Positions 9,706 through 18,286 are shown, counted from the first letter of the stretch. The stretch is 64,000 bases of DNA from Micromonospora chokoriensis (GCF_000718555.1 NZ_JOAN01000029.1:1-64000), one strand, 5' to 3'. The notes: generated by a model not told the origin, from the sequence alone. Numbers and translations are program-made.

Positions 9706-10580
9706 CCGGCGCGCAGGTGCCCGGACGAGCCGGAATCGTCGACGCGCACCACCACCTCTGGGTCCGTTCCCGCCACCCACAGCCGTGGATCGACCCGGTG
9801 ACCATGGCGGCCATCGACGCCGACTTCGAACCCGCCGATCTCGCGCCGCTGGCCCGTGCCGCCGGAGTCACCGCGACAGTTGTGGTGCAGTCCATCGCCT
9901 CGGACACTGAGACGGTCGACCTGTTGGGCGTGGCGGCCGAGGACACCCTGGTCCGTGGGGTCGTCGGCTGGGTGGACCTGACCGCCGCCGATGTAGCGGA
10001 CCGCCTCGAACGGCTGCGGGCCGCCCCCGGTGGGGAGCGTCTCGTCGGCATCCGCCACCTCGTGCAGTCCGAGACCGACCCGGCGTACCTGGACCGTCCA
10101 GACGTCCGTCGGGGGATCGCGGCGGTGGGCGCCGCCGGTCTCGTCTTCGATCTGCTGGTCCGCCAGCACCAGCTCCCCATGGCCGCCCGCCTCGCGCACG
10201 ACCTGCCCGAGGTGAGCTTCGTCCTCGACCACCTGGGCAAGCCCGCGTTGAGGAGTCCCGAGCTGGCGGAGTGGAGCCGGGGCCTGCGGGCGTTGGCGGC
10301 CTCGCCCAACACCACGGCCAAGCTCTCCGGGCTGGTGACGGAGGTGCCGCTGCCGCACTGGGCGGCGGACGACCTTCGCCCTGCCGTCGAGGACGCGCTC
10401 GACGCGTTCGGGCCGGGTCGACTTATGTTCGGCTCGGACTGGCCGGTCTGTCTGCTCGCCAGCTCGTACCAGCGGTGGGTCGACACCCTGGCGAAGCTGC
10501 TGGAGGGCCAGGACGGGGCCGACCAGGCGTCGGTCTGGGGCGAGACGGCACGCCGTGTCTACGGGCTGGAGGCGTCGTGA
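9702..10580 (+). CDS. Amidohydrolase family 2 lactonase (L-fuconolactonase-like)
   Basis: A 292-residue TIM-barrel hydrolase. HxH metal ligands are His16 and His18 in DAHHHLW, with His177 in LDHLGKP and Asp246 in FGSDWP. This layout is that of L-fucono-1,5-lactonase and 4-sulfomuconolactonase relatives, which open sugar lactones made by the aldose dehydrogenase. ATG overlaps the SDR stop as ATGA, and the stop overlaps the next start. The chosen start follows that overlap; a longer in-frame reading into the SDR is rejected. Confidence 0.87.
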   Translation: MTGAQVPGRAGIVDAHHHLWVRSRHPQPWIDPVTMAAIDADFEPADLAPLARAAGVTATVVVQSIASDTETVDLLGVAAEDTLVRGVVGWVDLTAADVADRLERLRAAPGGERLVGIRHLVQSETDPAYLDRPDVRRGIAAVGAAGLVFDLLVRQHQLPMAARLAHDLPEVSFVLDHLGKPALRSPELAEWSRGLRALAASPNTTAKLSGLVTEVPLPHWAADDLRPAVEDALDAFGPGRLMFGSDWPVCLLASSYQRWVDTLAKLLEGQDGADQASVWGETARRVYGLEAS

Positions 10581-11584
10581 GGTCGTTCGCACTGCCGCGT
10601 CGCCCGGAGGTACGCCTCAGCGAGTTGGGCTTCGGCGCGGCCCAGGGCGGCAACCTGTACCGGACGACGGTCGACGACGAGTTCGCCTCGGCGGTCGACG
10701 CGGCCTGGGCGGCGGGCGTCCGGTACTTCGATACCGCGCCGCACTACGGTCTCGGGCTGTCCGAGCGCCGGCTCGGCGCCGCGCTGCGTCAGCGGCCCCG
10801 CGACGAGTACGTGGTGTCGACGAAGGTCGGGCGACTCCTGGTGCCGTCGCCGCAGGACGCGCACCTGCGGGACTCCGACGGGTTCGACGTTCCCGCGACC
10901 CACCGGCGGGTGTGGGACTTCAGCCGTGACGGCGTCCTGCGCTCCATCGAGGCCAGCCTGGAGCGGACCGGGCTGGACCGGATCGACGTCGTCTACCTGC
11001 ACGACCCGGACGACCACTGGGAGCAGGCCGCACACGAGGCCGTACCCGCCCTGATCGACCTGCGTGACCAGGGCGTCGTGGGTGCCATCGGTGCAGGCAT
11101 GAACCAGTCGGCGATGCTGACGCGGTTCGTGCGGGAGACCGACGTCGACGTGATGATGTGCGCCGGTCGGTACACCCTGCTCGAACAGGGTGCGGCCGAC
11201 GACCTGCTGCCGGCCGCCGAGAACCGGGGGGTGGGCGTGGTCATCGCGGGCGTCTACAACTCGGGGTTACTGTCGCGGGACCGGCCGCCGGCCGACGCCG
11301 TCTACAACTACCAGCAGGCTCCGGCGGAGTTGATCGACCGGGCGCGGCGGATCGCGGCGGTCTGCGAGACGTACGGGGTGACCCTGCCGCAGGCGGCACT
11401 CGCCTTCGTCCGCCGTCATCCGGCTGTGGTGTCGACGGTGGTCGGCGTTCGTAACGAGGCGCAGGTCGTCGAGGCGGTGCGACGCTCCGAGGTGGCCGTG
11501 CCGGAGGAGCTGTGGGACGCCCTGGCGGCGGCCGGGCTGCTCGCCGCGCCGCCCGCTCCGGGCTCTCCGATCCCACCGAACTGA
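10577..11584 (+). CDS. Aldo/keto reductase (L-fucose/D-threo-aldose 1-dehydrogenase-like)
   Basis: A 335-residue AKR barrel with the catalytic tetrad Asp52, Tyr57, Lys83 and His142 (FDTAPHYG, STKVGR, YLHDPD). GTG start in a GTGA overlap with the lactonase. L-fucose and D-arabinose/L-galactose 1-dehydrogenases belong to this group and oxidise C1 of the aldose to a lactone with NAD(P). As last gene of the operon it would supply the first step: dehydrogenase, lactonase, dehydratase, SDR. A diketo-acid cleaving enzyme for the final step is not in the window. Confidence 0.88.
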   Translation: MRSFALPRRPEVRLSELGFGAAQGGNLYRTTVDDEFASAVDAAWAAGVRYFDTAPHYGLGLSERRLGAALRQRPRDEYVVSTKVGRLLVPSPQDAHLRDSDGFDVPATHRRVWDFSRDGVLRSIEASLERTGLDRIDVVYLHDPDDHWEQAAHEAVPALIDLRDQGVVGAIGAGMNQSAMLTRFVRETDVDVMMCAGRYTLLEQGAADDLLPAAENRGVGVVIAGVYNSGLLSRDRPPADAVYNYQQAPAELIDRARRIAAVCETYGVTLPQAALAFVRRHPAVVSTVVGVRNEAQVVEAVRRSEVAVPEELWDALAAAGLLAAPPAPGSPIPPN

Positions 11585-11588
11585 CAAC

Positions 11589-11644
11589 GACGTCCCGGCC
11601 GGGACCGGCTCCGATTTCCGGACACCGGTCCCGACCGGGACGTC
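11589..11644. terminator. Long bidirectional terminator
   Basis: Arms 11589-11608 and 11625-11644 pair over 20 positions with one mismatch, around a 16-base loop. It ends the importer/fucose-like operon and the convergent ThuA gene. Confidence 0.85.
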
Positions 11645-11669
11645 ATCTGTTAGTGCGGCAGCCGCGAGG

Positions 11670-14600
11670 TCACACTGCGGTGAACCGCCACTGCTGGTTG
11701 GTGGCGCTGTGGCAGGTCCACTGCAACAGCCGGGCGCCGTCGGTGGTGGCGGCACCGTTGACGTCCACGCAGAGCCCGCTCAGCACACTCTTCACCGTGT
11801 ACACGCCGGAGGTTCCGGTCGCGGTGGCGGTGAACTTCTGCTGGTTGCCGTTGTTGCAGGTGGCCTGCTGGAGGAAGGCACCCGCCGCGGTCGAGCTGCC
11901 GACCACCTCGACGCACTTCCCGCTGTGCACCGCCTTCAGGTAGAGCGCGCCGCTACCGGCATCGACGGCCTGCCACTTCTGGTTGTTGCCACCGGTGGAC
12001 GCCCACTGGGTGATCTGGGCGCCGTCGGCGGTGGAGACCCCGCTGACGTCCATCAGCTTGTTGCTGTGCTGGGCCGTGAGGGTGTAGGTCTTGCCGGCCA
12101 GGCCACCGCCGGTGCCGGTGCCGGGTGTTCCGACGCCGTTGCCGCCGAAGGTGTGCGAGTCCAGATCGAACGAGTTGCTGCTGTTCTTGAACACCATGTA
12201 GAGCGTCTGTGTCCCGCTGAGCGCGGCGACGCTCACCGGAGTCGTGGACTGGTAGTTGTCCCAGCCGCCCGTGCTGGGCACCGTGGTGGTGGCCAGCAGG
12301 GTGCCGGTCGGCGAGCCGGCGCGCAGCTCGATCGAGCCGCCACCGGAGGGCGACGACACGCGGTAGCTGACCGTCGAGATGCCCGACAGGTTCATCGGGC
12401 TGAACGCGATCCAGTCGTTGGTGGAGATGTCACCGATGCGCTTGGTGCTCTCCGCGGCGGCCTGGTCGACGACCCGGACCCCCGACTGGCTGCTGAAGTA
12501 CTCGGACTGCTTGTGCTTCGGTTGCAGGATCGCCTGTGCGGTGCCGGTGAGCGGCGCCGCGCCACCCGCGCCACCGCTGTCGGTGTAGCGCGCGTTCAGC
12601 ACGTAGAACAGGTTGGCGCCATCGGGGTGCCCGCCGAGCAGGTCGGTGGAGATGGTGCCCGAGCAGCCCGGGTACTCGGTGGTCTCGTGTGCGTGGTCGT
12701 CGTGACCCAGCGCCGGATTGAGGATGACCTTCGAGCAGTCGATCGTGCCGCCGTCCGGGTCGGTCACGGTGATCTGGTAGGACACCTTGTCACCGAAGGT
12801 CAGCATGCCTCCGTTGCCCGGTGTGGTGATGGTGACCACCGGTGCGCTGTTGCCGACGGTGATCTGGACGTTGGCGAAGCCCGTCTTGCCGGTGTTGTCG
12901 GTGACCTTCAACTGGGCCGTGTAGTTGCCGTTGGAGGTGTACGTCTTCGACGGGTTGGCCGCCGTGGAGGTGGTGCCGTCGCCGAACGTCCACAGGTAGC
13001 TCAGCGTGTTGCCGTCCGGGTCGGACGTGCCCGCGCTGCTGAACTGGACGGTGAGCGGCGAGGTGCCGCTCGTGGGCGTGCCGGTGGCCTTGACGATCGG
13101 CGACCGGCCGCCCTGGATGTAGTCGATCCGGTAGAGCCCGGAGTCGCTGTTGCCGCCACCGAAGTTGGTGCCCCATTCCAGCAGGTAGAGCGAGCCGTCC
13201 TTGCCGAACTCCATGTCCATCGGCTTGTTGAACCCGCCACCGGGCAGGAACGGGTTGGTGCGGGTCACCGCCGTGGAGGAGTCGAAGTGCACCTCCTTGA
13301 CGTAGCTGCGCGACCACTCGTAGAAGAAGTGCACGCCGTCGTAGTAGGGCGGGAACTTGGTCGCGGACGGGTTCGACGCGTCGTACCGGTAGACCGGGCC
13401 GCCCATCGGCGCGGAGCCGCCGGAGCCGAGCTCCGGGAAGGTCGTCGAGGTGGGGTAGCCGTACCACATGTTGGGCATGACGACCGGCTTCAGGCTGGTC
13501 AGCCCGGTGTTGTTGGGCGAGTTGTTGACAGGTGCCGAGCAGTTGAACTTCGAGCCGACGACGCCGGTGTCCGGGTTGAACGGCGCGTAGGGCTGGTTGT
13601 CACCGTGGCAGAACGGCCAGCCGTAGTTGCCGGGCGTCTTGATCACGTTGAGCTCGACCAAGCCCTCGGGGCCCCGGTTGGTGGTCGGCGGGTTGCGGTC
13701 CGGCCCGTAGTCGGCCAGGTAGACCCAGCCGGTGGCCGCGTCGATCGAGAAGCGGAACGGGTTGCGGAAGCCCATCGCGTAGATTTCCGGCTTGGTCTGC
13801 GCCGTGCCCTGCGGGTAGAGGTTGCCGGTCGGGATGGTGTAGCTGCCGCTGGCTCCGGGGCGGATCCGCAGCAGCTTGCCGCGCAGGTCGTTGGTGTTAC
13901 CGGCGGTCCGCGCGGCGTCCAGGTTGGACTTGCCCGAGCGCCAGTCCAGCGGGGCGTAGCCCTGCCAGTTCGAGTCGAGGTTCGGGGGCGTGTCGTCACC
14001 GGTGCCGATGTAGAGGTTGCCGTCCGGACCGAACTCGATGTAACCGCCGGTGTGGCCGGGCTCCGGGAAGGTCCGGTCCCGGTACGCGGGGATGTCGATG
14101 ATCGTGACACCGCTCGACGTGTTCAGCGTGTCACCGCTCATGGTGTAGCGGGAGACGCGGTTGACGTCGGTCGAGCTGCTCGCCGGCGAGTGGTACAGGT
14201 ACACGTACCCGTTCGTGGCGAAGTTGGGGTCCAACGCCATGCCGGTGAGGCCGTCCTCGCCGCCGGTGTAGACGCTGAGCGTGCCGGCGGTCACCGTGCT
14301 GTTGGTGGAGGGCTTGAAGATCTTCAGCTGCCCGCCGCGCTGGGCGTAGAACACGCGTCCGTCCGGTGCCACGGCCATCGCCATCGGGTCGACGGTGTTG
14401 TCGTCCAGGGTGCGCTTCTCGAAGTTGCTCCAGACGGTGCCGCCGCAGTCGCCGGCGGCGTTACCGGCCGCCCACTTGATGCCACCGAGCACGTGGTTCT
14501 GGAAGTTCGTCTCGCTGTAGGAGGCGATCGCGTGGCCCATCGCGGTGGCCCACACCCGCCCGCCGCCGGTGTCGCGGCACCAGGAGATCGGGTGGTCCGG

Positions 14601-15218
14601 GCCCATCGCCCGGGATCCCGGGTTGTAGGTGCGCTCGTCGGCGGTCACCAGTACGTGCACCTTGCCGCGCGGGTTGGCGTCGAAGTTGTACCACTCCTCG
14701 CTGCGGGTCCACCGGTCCGGCAGGCTGGCCGTCGACGGGTGCTTCTTGTCGGCGACGATGGCGGTTCCCTGGAGCACGCCGGGGGAGTGCTCGGGCATGT
14801 GGGCGCCGGCGTTGATGGTCTGGTCCCACCACGGGTACTCGGACTCGATGCCCATGTCGGTGGCGTTGTGGATGGCGACGATGCCCTTGCCGCTGGCGAG
14901 GTAACCCTCCACCGCCTGGCGCTGCGCCGCCGAGGTCCAGACCATGCCGGAGGTCTGGAACATGATGATGACGTCGAAGGTCGCCAGGTTACTGGCGGTG
15001 AAGACGCTGGAGTCCTCGGTTGCCACCAGTTCGAAGTTGTTCGCTGCCGCCTGTTGCTGGAACATGCTGATCCCGGCGGGGATCGAGTCGTGCCGGTAGC
15101 CGGCGGTCTTGGTGAACAACAGGGCGCGGAAGGCTGGGGCCGCCGACGCGGGTGGGGCGAGTCCGAGCGCCAGCAACAGGCCGGCGATCACTGAGATGAG
15201 CAATGTGTTGCGACGCAT
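11670..15218 (-). CDS. Secreted ThuA / PQQ-type sugar dehydrogenase / PKD / CBM6 / CBM13 protein
   Basis: A 1182-residue exported multidomain protein. A signal peptide (about 1-26) is followed by a ThuA-like domain (about 28-260) and a soluble-glucose-dehydrogenase-like beta-propeller (about 265-730). Then come a PKD domain (FGDGTTST segment), a spacer with a His-rich GHDDHAHET stretch, a CBM6-like domain and a C-terminal CBM13. Propellers of this family oxidise sugars with PQQ outside the cell; ThuA domains in such fusions are of unknown chemistry. The start has AGGAGA upstream; a start 29 codons earlier lacks one. It faces the fucose-like operon tail-to-tail. A GntR-type box sits 234-248 bases upstream, which would place it in the same regulon. 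Confidence 0.87.
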   Translation of the reverse strand: MRRNTLLISVIAGLLLALGLAPPASAAPAFRALLFTKTAGYRHDSIPAGISMFQQQAAANNFELVATEDSSVFTASNLATFDVIIMFQTSGMVWTSAAQRQAVEGYLASGKGIVAIHNATDMGIESEYPWWDQTINAGAHMPEHSPGVLQGTAIVADKKHPSTASLPDRWTRSEEWYNFDANPRGKVHVLVTADERTYNPGSRAMGPDHPISWCRDTGGGRVWATAMGHAIASYSETNFQNHVLGGIKWAAGNAAGDCGGTVWSNFEKRTLDDNTVDPMAMAVAPDGRVFYAQRGGQLKIFKPSTNSTVTAGTLSVYTGGEDGLTGMALDPNFATNGYVYLYHSPASSSTDVNRVSRYTMSGDTLNTSSGVTIIDIPAYRDRTFPEPGHTGGYIEFGPDGNLYIGTGDDTPPNLDSNWQGYAPLDWRSGKSNLDAARTAGNTNDLRGKLLRIRPGASGSYTIPTGNLYPQGTAQTKPEIYAMGFRNPFRFSIDAATGWVYLADYGPDRNPPTTNRGPEGLVELNVIKTPGNYGWPFCHGDNQPYAPFNPDTGVVGSKFNCSAPVNNSPNNTGLTSLKPVVMPNMWYGYPTSTTFPELGSGGSAPMGGPVYRYDASNPSATKFPPYYDGVHFFYEWSRSYVKEVHFDSSTAVTRTNPFLPGGGFNKPMDMEFGKDGSLYLLEWGTNFGGGNSDSGLYRIDYIQGGRSPIVKATGTPTSGTSPLTVQFSSAGTSDPDGNTLSYLWTFGDGTTSTAANPSKTYTSNGNYTAQLKVTDNTGKTGFANVQITVGNSAPVVTITTPGNGGMLTFGDKVSYQITVTDPDGGTIDCSKVILNPALGHDDHAHETTEYPGCSGTISTDLLGGHPDGANLFYVLNARYTDSGGAGGAAPLTGTAQAILQPKHKQSEYFSSQSGVRVVDQAAAESTKRIGDISTNDWIAFSPMNLSGISTVSYRVSSPSGGGSIELRAGSPTGTLLATTTVPSTGGWDNYQSTTPVSVAALSGTQTLYMVFKNSSNSFDLDSHTFGGNGVGTPGTGTGGGLAGKTYTLTAQHSNKLMDVSGVSTADGAQITQWASTGGNNQKWQAVDAGSGALYLKAVHSGKCVEVVGSSTAAGAFLQQATCNNGNQQKFTATATGTSGVYTVKSVLSGLCVDVNGAATTDGARLLQWTCHSATNQQWRFTAV

Positions 15219-15366
15219 GCGGTCTCCTAGGTTGGGCGGGCAACTCCGTTGCGACCACTGGCCCCCAGTGCGCGCCAGGTTGTGCCTGGACGCGCGAGGG
15301 CGCACGGGTGCGCTGGTCGGTCCTCGTGCCGTTCGCCGAAACGGCAGTCAGACCCGCAGGACATCA

Positions 15367-15387
15367 CACAGCGTGATGATCGCTGTG
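15367..15387. promoter_or_regulatory. Inverted repeat ahead of the ThuA gene
   Basis: CACAGCG-N7-CGCTGTG is a perfect 7-bp inverted repeat, about 150 bases upstream of the ThuA start, downstream of the minus-strand -35 candidate. It resembles an operator for a dimeric repressor; the protein is unknown. Confidence 0.45.
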
Positions 15388-15451
15388 GTTCTCGTCCGGT
15401 GATCCACGAGGTCAGGATGAGCTAGAGATAGAATGCTGTCAATGAATGGAG

Positions 15452-15466
15452 TGACGTCCGACGTCC
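15452..15466. promoter_or_regulatory. Candidate GntR operator upstream of the ThuA gene
   Basis: TGACGT-CCG-ACGTCC carries the same GACGT-N3-ACGTC core as the boxes at 1014-1028 and 3428-3442. It lies just upstream of a TTGACA-like -35 (minus strand). Confidence 0.55.
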
Positions 15467-15617
15467 TGTCCAGGTGACGACGGTCGCGATCGACTCCCTC
15501 GCTGCGACGCCGCTGTCGATCGGGTGATGGCCCTGGCAATCAGCCCCGGTCGAGGATTGCGGACCCGCATTCAAACATCTATCTTCATACGTGTGATGTT
15601 TCGTCGATGTCAAGGGA

Positions 15618-15638
15618 ATGTTCGCATCACGCGAACAT
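15618..15638. promoter_or_regulatory. Inverted repeat upstream of the ribose-type operon
   Basis: ATGTTCGC-N5-GCGAACAT has perfect 8-bp arms, about 105 bases before the ATPase start. Its size fits an operator of a LacI, ROK or DeoR-type regulator, but no regulator gene is adjacent. Confidence 0.5.
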
Positions 15639-15656
15639 AAGCCTCCGTCGATAGCT

Positions 15657-15668
15657 ACGAAAGTTCGT
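15657..15668. promoter_or_regulatory. Second small palindrome upstream of the ribose-type operon
   Basis: ACGAA-AG-TTCGT is a perfect palindrome 19 bases after the larger inverted repeat and 75 bases before the start codon, near where the transcript should begin. Confidence 0.35.
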
Positions 15669-15742
15669 CGTACGGCGGCTCGGAGCCGCCGGAGCACGGT
15701 GTCGAAACGTGTCATCGACTACTATCTGTGAGGGCTTTCGGG

Positions 15743-17254
15743 ATGTCAGATCCACCGCCGGCGCCACTTCTCACCCTTCGGGGCATCGGCAAGTCGTTCC
15801 TCGGGGTCCGCGTTCTCGACGGTGTCGACCTGGAGGTCGCGCCGGGCGAGGTGCACGCCGTCGTCGGCGAGAACGGCGCCGGGAAGTCGACTCTCATGAA
15901 GATCGTCTCCGGCGGGTACGCCCCGGACGGGGGCACCGTCGAGTTCGCCGGCGCCTCGCGGACGTTCCGTGGTCCCCGCGATGCGCAGCGGGCCGGCATC
16001 GGCATCATCCACCAGGAGTTCAACCTGCTCCCGGAGCGCACCGTCGCGGAGAACGTCTACCTGGGGCACGAGCCGGTCCGCCGCGGGCTGGTCGATCGCC
16101 GGGCGATGCTCGACCGCACCACGCGACTGCTCGCCTCGATCGGTGAGACCACGTTGCCGGCCGACGCCCGGGTGGGGCAGCTCGGCGTCGCGCAGCAGCA
16201 GGTCGTCGAGATCGCCAAGGCGCTCGCCCTCGACGCGCGGCTGCTCATCATGGACGAGCCGACCGCCGCGCTTGCCGACCACGAGGTCGAACTGCTCTAC
16301 GGGTTGGTGCGCCGACTTCAGGAGCGGGGCATCGGGCTGCTGTACGTCTCGCACCGACTCGCCGAGGTCTTCGACCTGTCCGGTCGGATCACCGTTCTCA
16401 AGGACGGCCGCCGGGTGACCACCGTGGACACCACTGACACCACCGCCGACGAGTTGGTGCGGCACATGGTCGGCCGGGAGCTGTCCAGCTACTACCCGGA
16501 TCGGGCCGCCCCCGAGGACCGCGGTCCGGTGCGGCTCAACCTCCGCGACGCGGGAAACCAGAAGCTGCGCGACGTCAACCTCCAGTTGCGCGCCGGGGAG
16601 GTGCTCGGCATCGGCGGCCTGCAGGGCTCCGGGCGCTCGGCGCTGGCCCGTGCGATCTTCGGGGTGTCCCCGTTCACGACCGGGGACGTCACGCTCGACG
16701 ACCGGCCGGTCCGGCTGCGCTCACCCCGCACCGCGATGCGGGCCGGCATCGCGTACGTCACCGAGGACCGCAAGGGCGAGGGGATCGTTGCCCGGCAGTC
16801 CGTGCTCGACAACGCGCTGCTGGCCAGCCGGGCCGTCTTCGCCGTCCGGTCCGGTCGTACGGCCCGGACCGCCCGGGTGCGCGAGCTGCTGGCCGCCGTG
16901 GAGGTCCGCGGCGCCGGCGACGACCAGGAGATCCGCTTCCTGTCCGGGGGTAACCAGCAGAAGGTGGTGCTGGCCCGGTGGCTGGCGCTCGATCCACGGA
17001 TCCTGCTCTTCGACGAGCCGACCCGGGGCATCGACGTGGGCGCGAAGTCCGCCATCCACGACCTCGTCCGCCGGCTCGCCCGTGAAGGCGCGGCCGTGCT
17101 GATGATCTCGTCTGATCTGCCGGAGCTGCTGGGGATGAGTGACCGGATCGTCGTCATGCGCGACGGTCGCGTCGCGGGCGAGCTGCCCGCCGGCGCGACC
17201 GAGGAGGAGGTCGTCGCGCTGGCGGTCGGGACCGCACGGGAGGCTGCCCAGTGA
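15743..17254 (+). CDS. Ribose-type ABC transporter ATP-binding protein (RbsA/MglA-like)
   Basis: A 503-residue duplicated ATPase. First cassette: Walker A GENGAGKST and Walker B LLIMDEP, with the signature altered to LGVAQQQ. Second cassette: Walker A altered to LQGSGRSA, with intact signature LSGGNQQK and LLFDEP. This split of intact motifs is typical of RbsA/MglA-type proteins. I chose ATG 15743, just before the first strand; a GTG five codons upstream is possible. It powers import with the two following permeases and the binding protein at 19284. Substrate is a monosaccharide; the epimerase at the operon end suggests a ketohexose or ketopentose. Confidence 0.93.
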   Translation: MSDPPPAPLLTLRGIGKSFLGVRVLDGVDLEVAPGEVHAVVGENGAGKSTLMKIVSGGYAPDGGTVEFAGASRTFRGPRDAQRAGIGIIHQEFNLLPERTVAENVYLGHEPVRRGLVDRRAMLDRTTRLLASIGETTLPADARVGQLGVAQQQVVEIAKALALDARLLIMDEPTAALADHEVELLYGLVRRLQERGIGLLYVSHRLAEVFDLSGRITVLKDGRRVTTVDTTDTTADELVRHMVGRELSSYYPDRAAPEDRGPVRLNLRDAGNQKLRDVNLQLRAGEVLGIGGLQGSGRSALARAIFGVSPFTTGDVTLDDRPVRLRSPRTAMRAGIAYVTEDRKGEGIVARQSVLDNALLASRAVFAVRSGRTARTARVRELLAAVEVRGAGDDQEIRFLSGGNQQKVVLARWLALDPRILLFDEPTRGIDVGAKSAIHDLVRRLAREGAAVLMISSDLPELLGMSDRIVVMRDGRVAGELPAGATEEEVVALAVGTAREAAQ

Positions 17255-17314
17255 GCGCGAGGAGTGAGCCGGGTTTGCGAGCCCCGCAGTCGCGATCGGA
17301 GATGGCCCAGTGAG
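17246..17314 (+). repeat. Small inserted repeat at a gene junction
   Basis: GCCCAGTGAG occurs at 17246-17255 and again at 17305-17314. The first contains the ATPase stop, the second the GTG start of the permease. Removing one 59-base unit restores a GTGA stop/start overlap like those elsewhere in the window. The intervening DNA has short inverted ends (CGCGA at 17256-17260, TCGCG at 17290-17294). This looks like insertion of a short dispersed repeat with duplication of its target; I recall similar sequence in Micromonosporaceae genomes but cannot check it. Confidence 0.6.
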
Positions 17315-18284
17315 TGCCCTGTCGCTGCTGCCGGCCCGTCGCCCCGTACCGGGTGTCTTCGTGGCCCTGACCCTCGCCCTCGCGATCGGCTGGTTGGTCG
17401 TCCTGCTCGACGGCGGTCAGCTCTTCAACCAGTCCACGACGGTGAGTCTGCTGCACGTCGCCGCCGGTCTCGGGCTCGTCGCTGTCGGCCAGACCCTGGT
17501 CATCCTGGGTGGCTCGCTCGACCTCTCGGTGGCGTACGTGATCAGCCTCAGCACTCTCGTCGCGGCCGAGACGATGAACGGCAGCGACGGCGCGATACTC
17601 CCGGCGATCGGCTTGGCGCTCGCCGTCAGCGCCGGCATCGGGCTGTTCAACGGGCTCCTCGTCACGAAGCTCCGGGTCAACGCGTTCATCGCGACCCTCG
17701 GCGTCGGGCTGCTGCTCAAGGGCTATCTCGACAACGGCTACGACGGCCCGGCCGGCACCACCGCACCCTCGCTCGTGCAGTCGCTCGGCTACCAGCGCGT
17801 CGGGCCGGTGCCGGTGTCGTTCCTGCTGCTGGTGGCCGTGACCGCGGCGGTCTGGTTCGCGCTCACGCGGACCCGCTTCGGCCACCATCTGGTCGCCGTC
17901 GGTGGGGACCCGGAGGTGGCCCGGCTCTCCGGCGTCCGCAACGACCGGGTCCTCGTCACCGCCCACGTCCTGTGCTCGATGTGCGCCGGGCTCGCCGGCA
18001 TCTACCTCGCCAGTCGGCTCGGCTCGGGTGCCCCGCGCGTCGGCACCGAGGGCCTCTACGACCTGGAGTCGATCGCCGCGGTGGTGATCGGCGGGACCGC
18101 CCTCGCCGGTGGGCGCGGCGGCGTCATCGGCACGGTGGGTGGGGTGCTGCTGCTCGCCAGCATCGACGCCATCTTCAACCAGCTGGAGGTGGACGCCTTC
18201 TTCAAGCAGGTGATCCGGGGTGCGATCATCATCGCCGCGGTCGCCGTCTATGCCCGTCGGGCCATGCGAAAGGCGGCTGCCTAG
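17310..18284 (+). CDS. Ribose-type ABC transporter permease 1 (RbsC-like)
   Basis: A 324-residue membrane protein with about eight to ten hydrophobic segments. Family-typical patches include GGSLDLSVAYVISLS and VVIGGTALAGGRGG. GTG start at the right edge of the inserted repeat described at 17246-17314. It forms the channel with the next permease; two different permease genes imply a heterodimeric channel rather than the RbsC homodimer. Confidence 0.92.
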   Translation: MSALSLLPARRPVPGVFVALTLALAIGWLVVLLDGGQLFNQSTTVSLLHVAAGLGLVAVGQTLVILGGSLDLSVAYVISLSTLVAAETMNGSDGAILPAIGLALAVSAGIGLFNGLLVTKLRVNAFIATLGVGLLLKGYLDNGYDGPAGTTAPSLVQSLGYQRVGPVPVSFLLLVAVTAAVWFALTRTRFGHHLVAVGGDPEVARLSGVRNDRVLVTAHVLCSMCAGLAGIYLASRLGSGAPRVGTEGLYDLESIAAVVIGGTALAGGRGGVIGTVGGVLLLASIDAIFNQLEVDAFFKQVIRGAIIIAAVAVYARRAMRKAAA

Positions 18285-18286
18285 CC

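Larger units (their letters stand above)
15219..15742. other. 524-base divergent control region
   Basis: No gene is seen here. The region is less GC-rich than its surroundings. It holds four palindromic sites (listed separately) and a TTGACA-like -35 on the minus strand (15442-15437). This separates the ThuA gene from the ribose-type importer operon, and the number of sites suggests two different regulators. Confidence 0.6.

Noticed and set aside
11709..15194. A long plus-strand reading frame opposite the ThuA/PQQ gene.
   Set aside because: Low-complexity Gly/Arg/Ala/Val sequence with no motif; the minus-strand protein has five recognisable domains.
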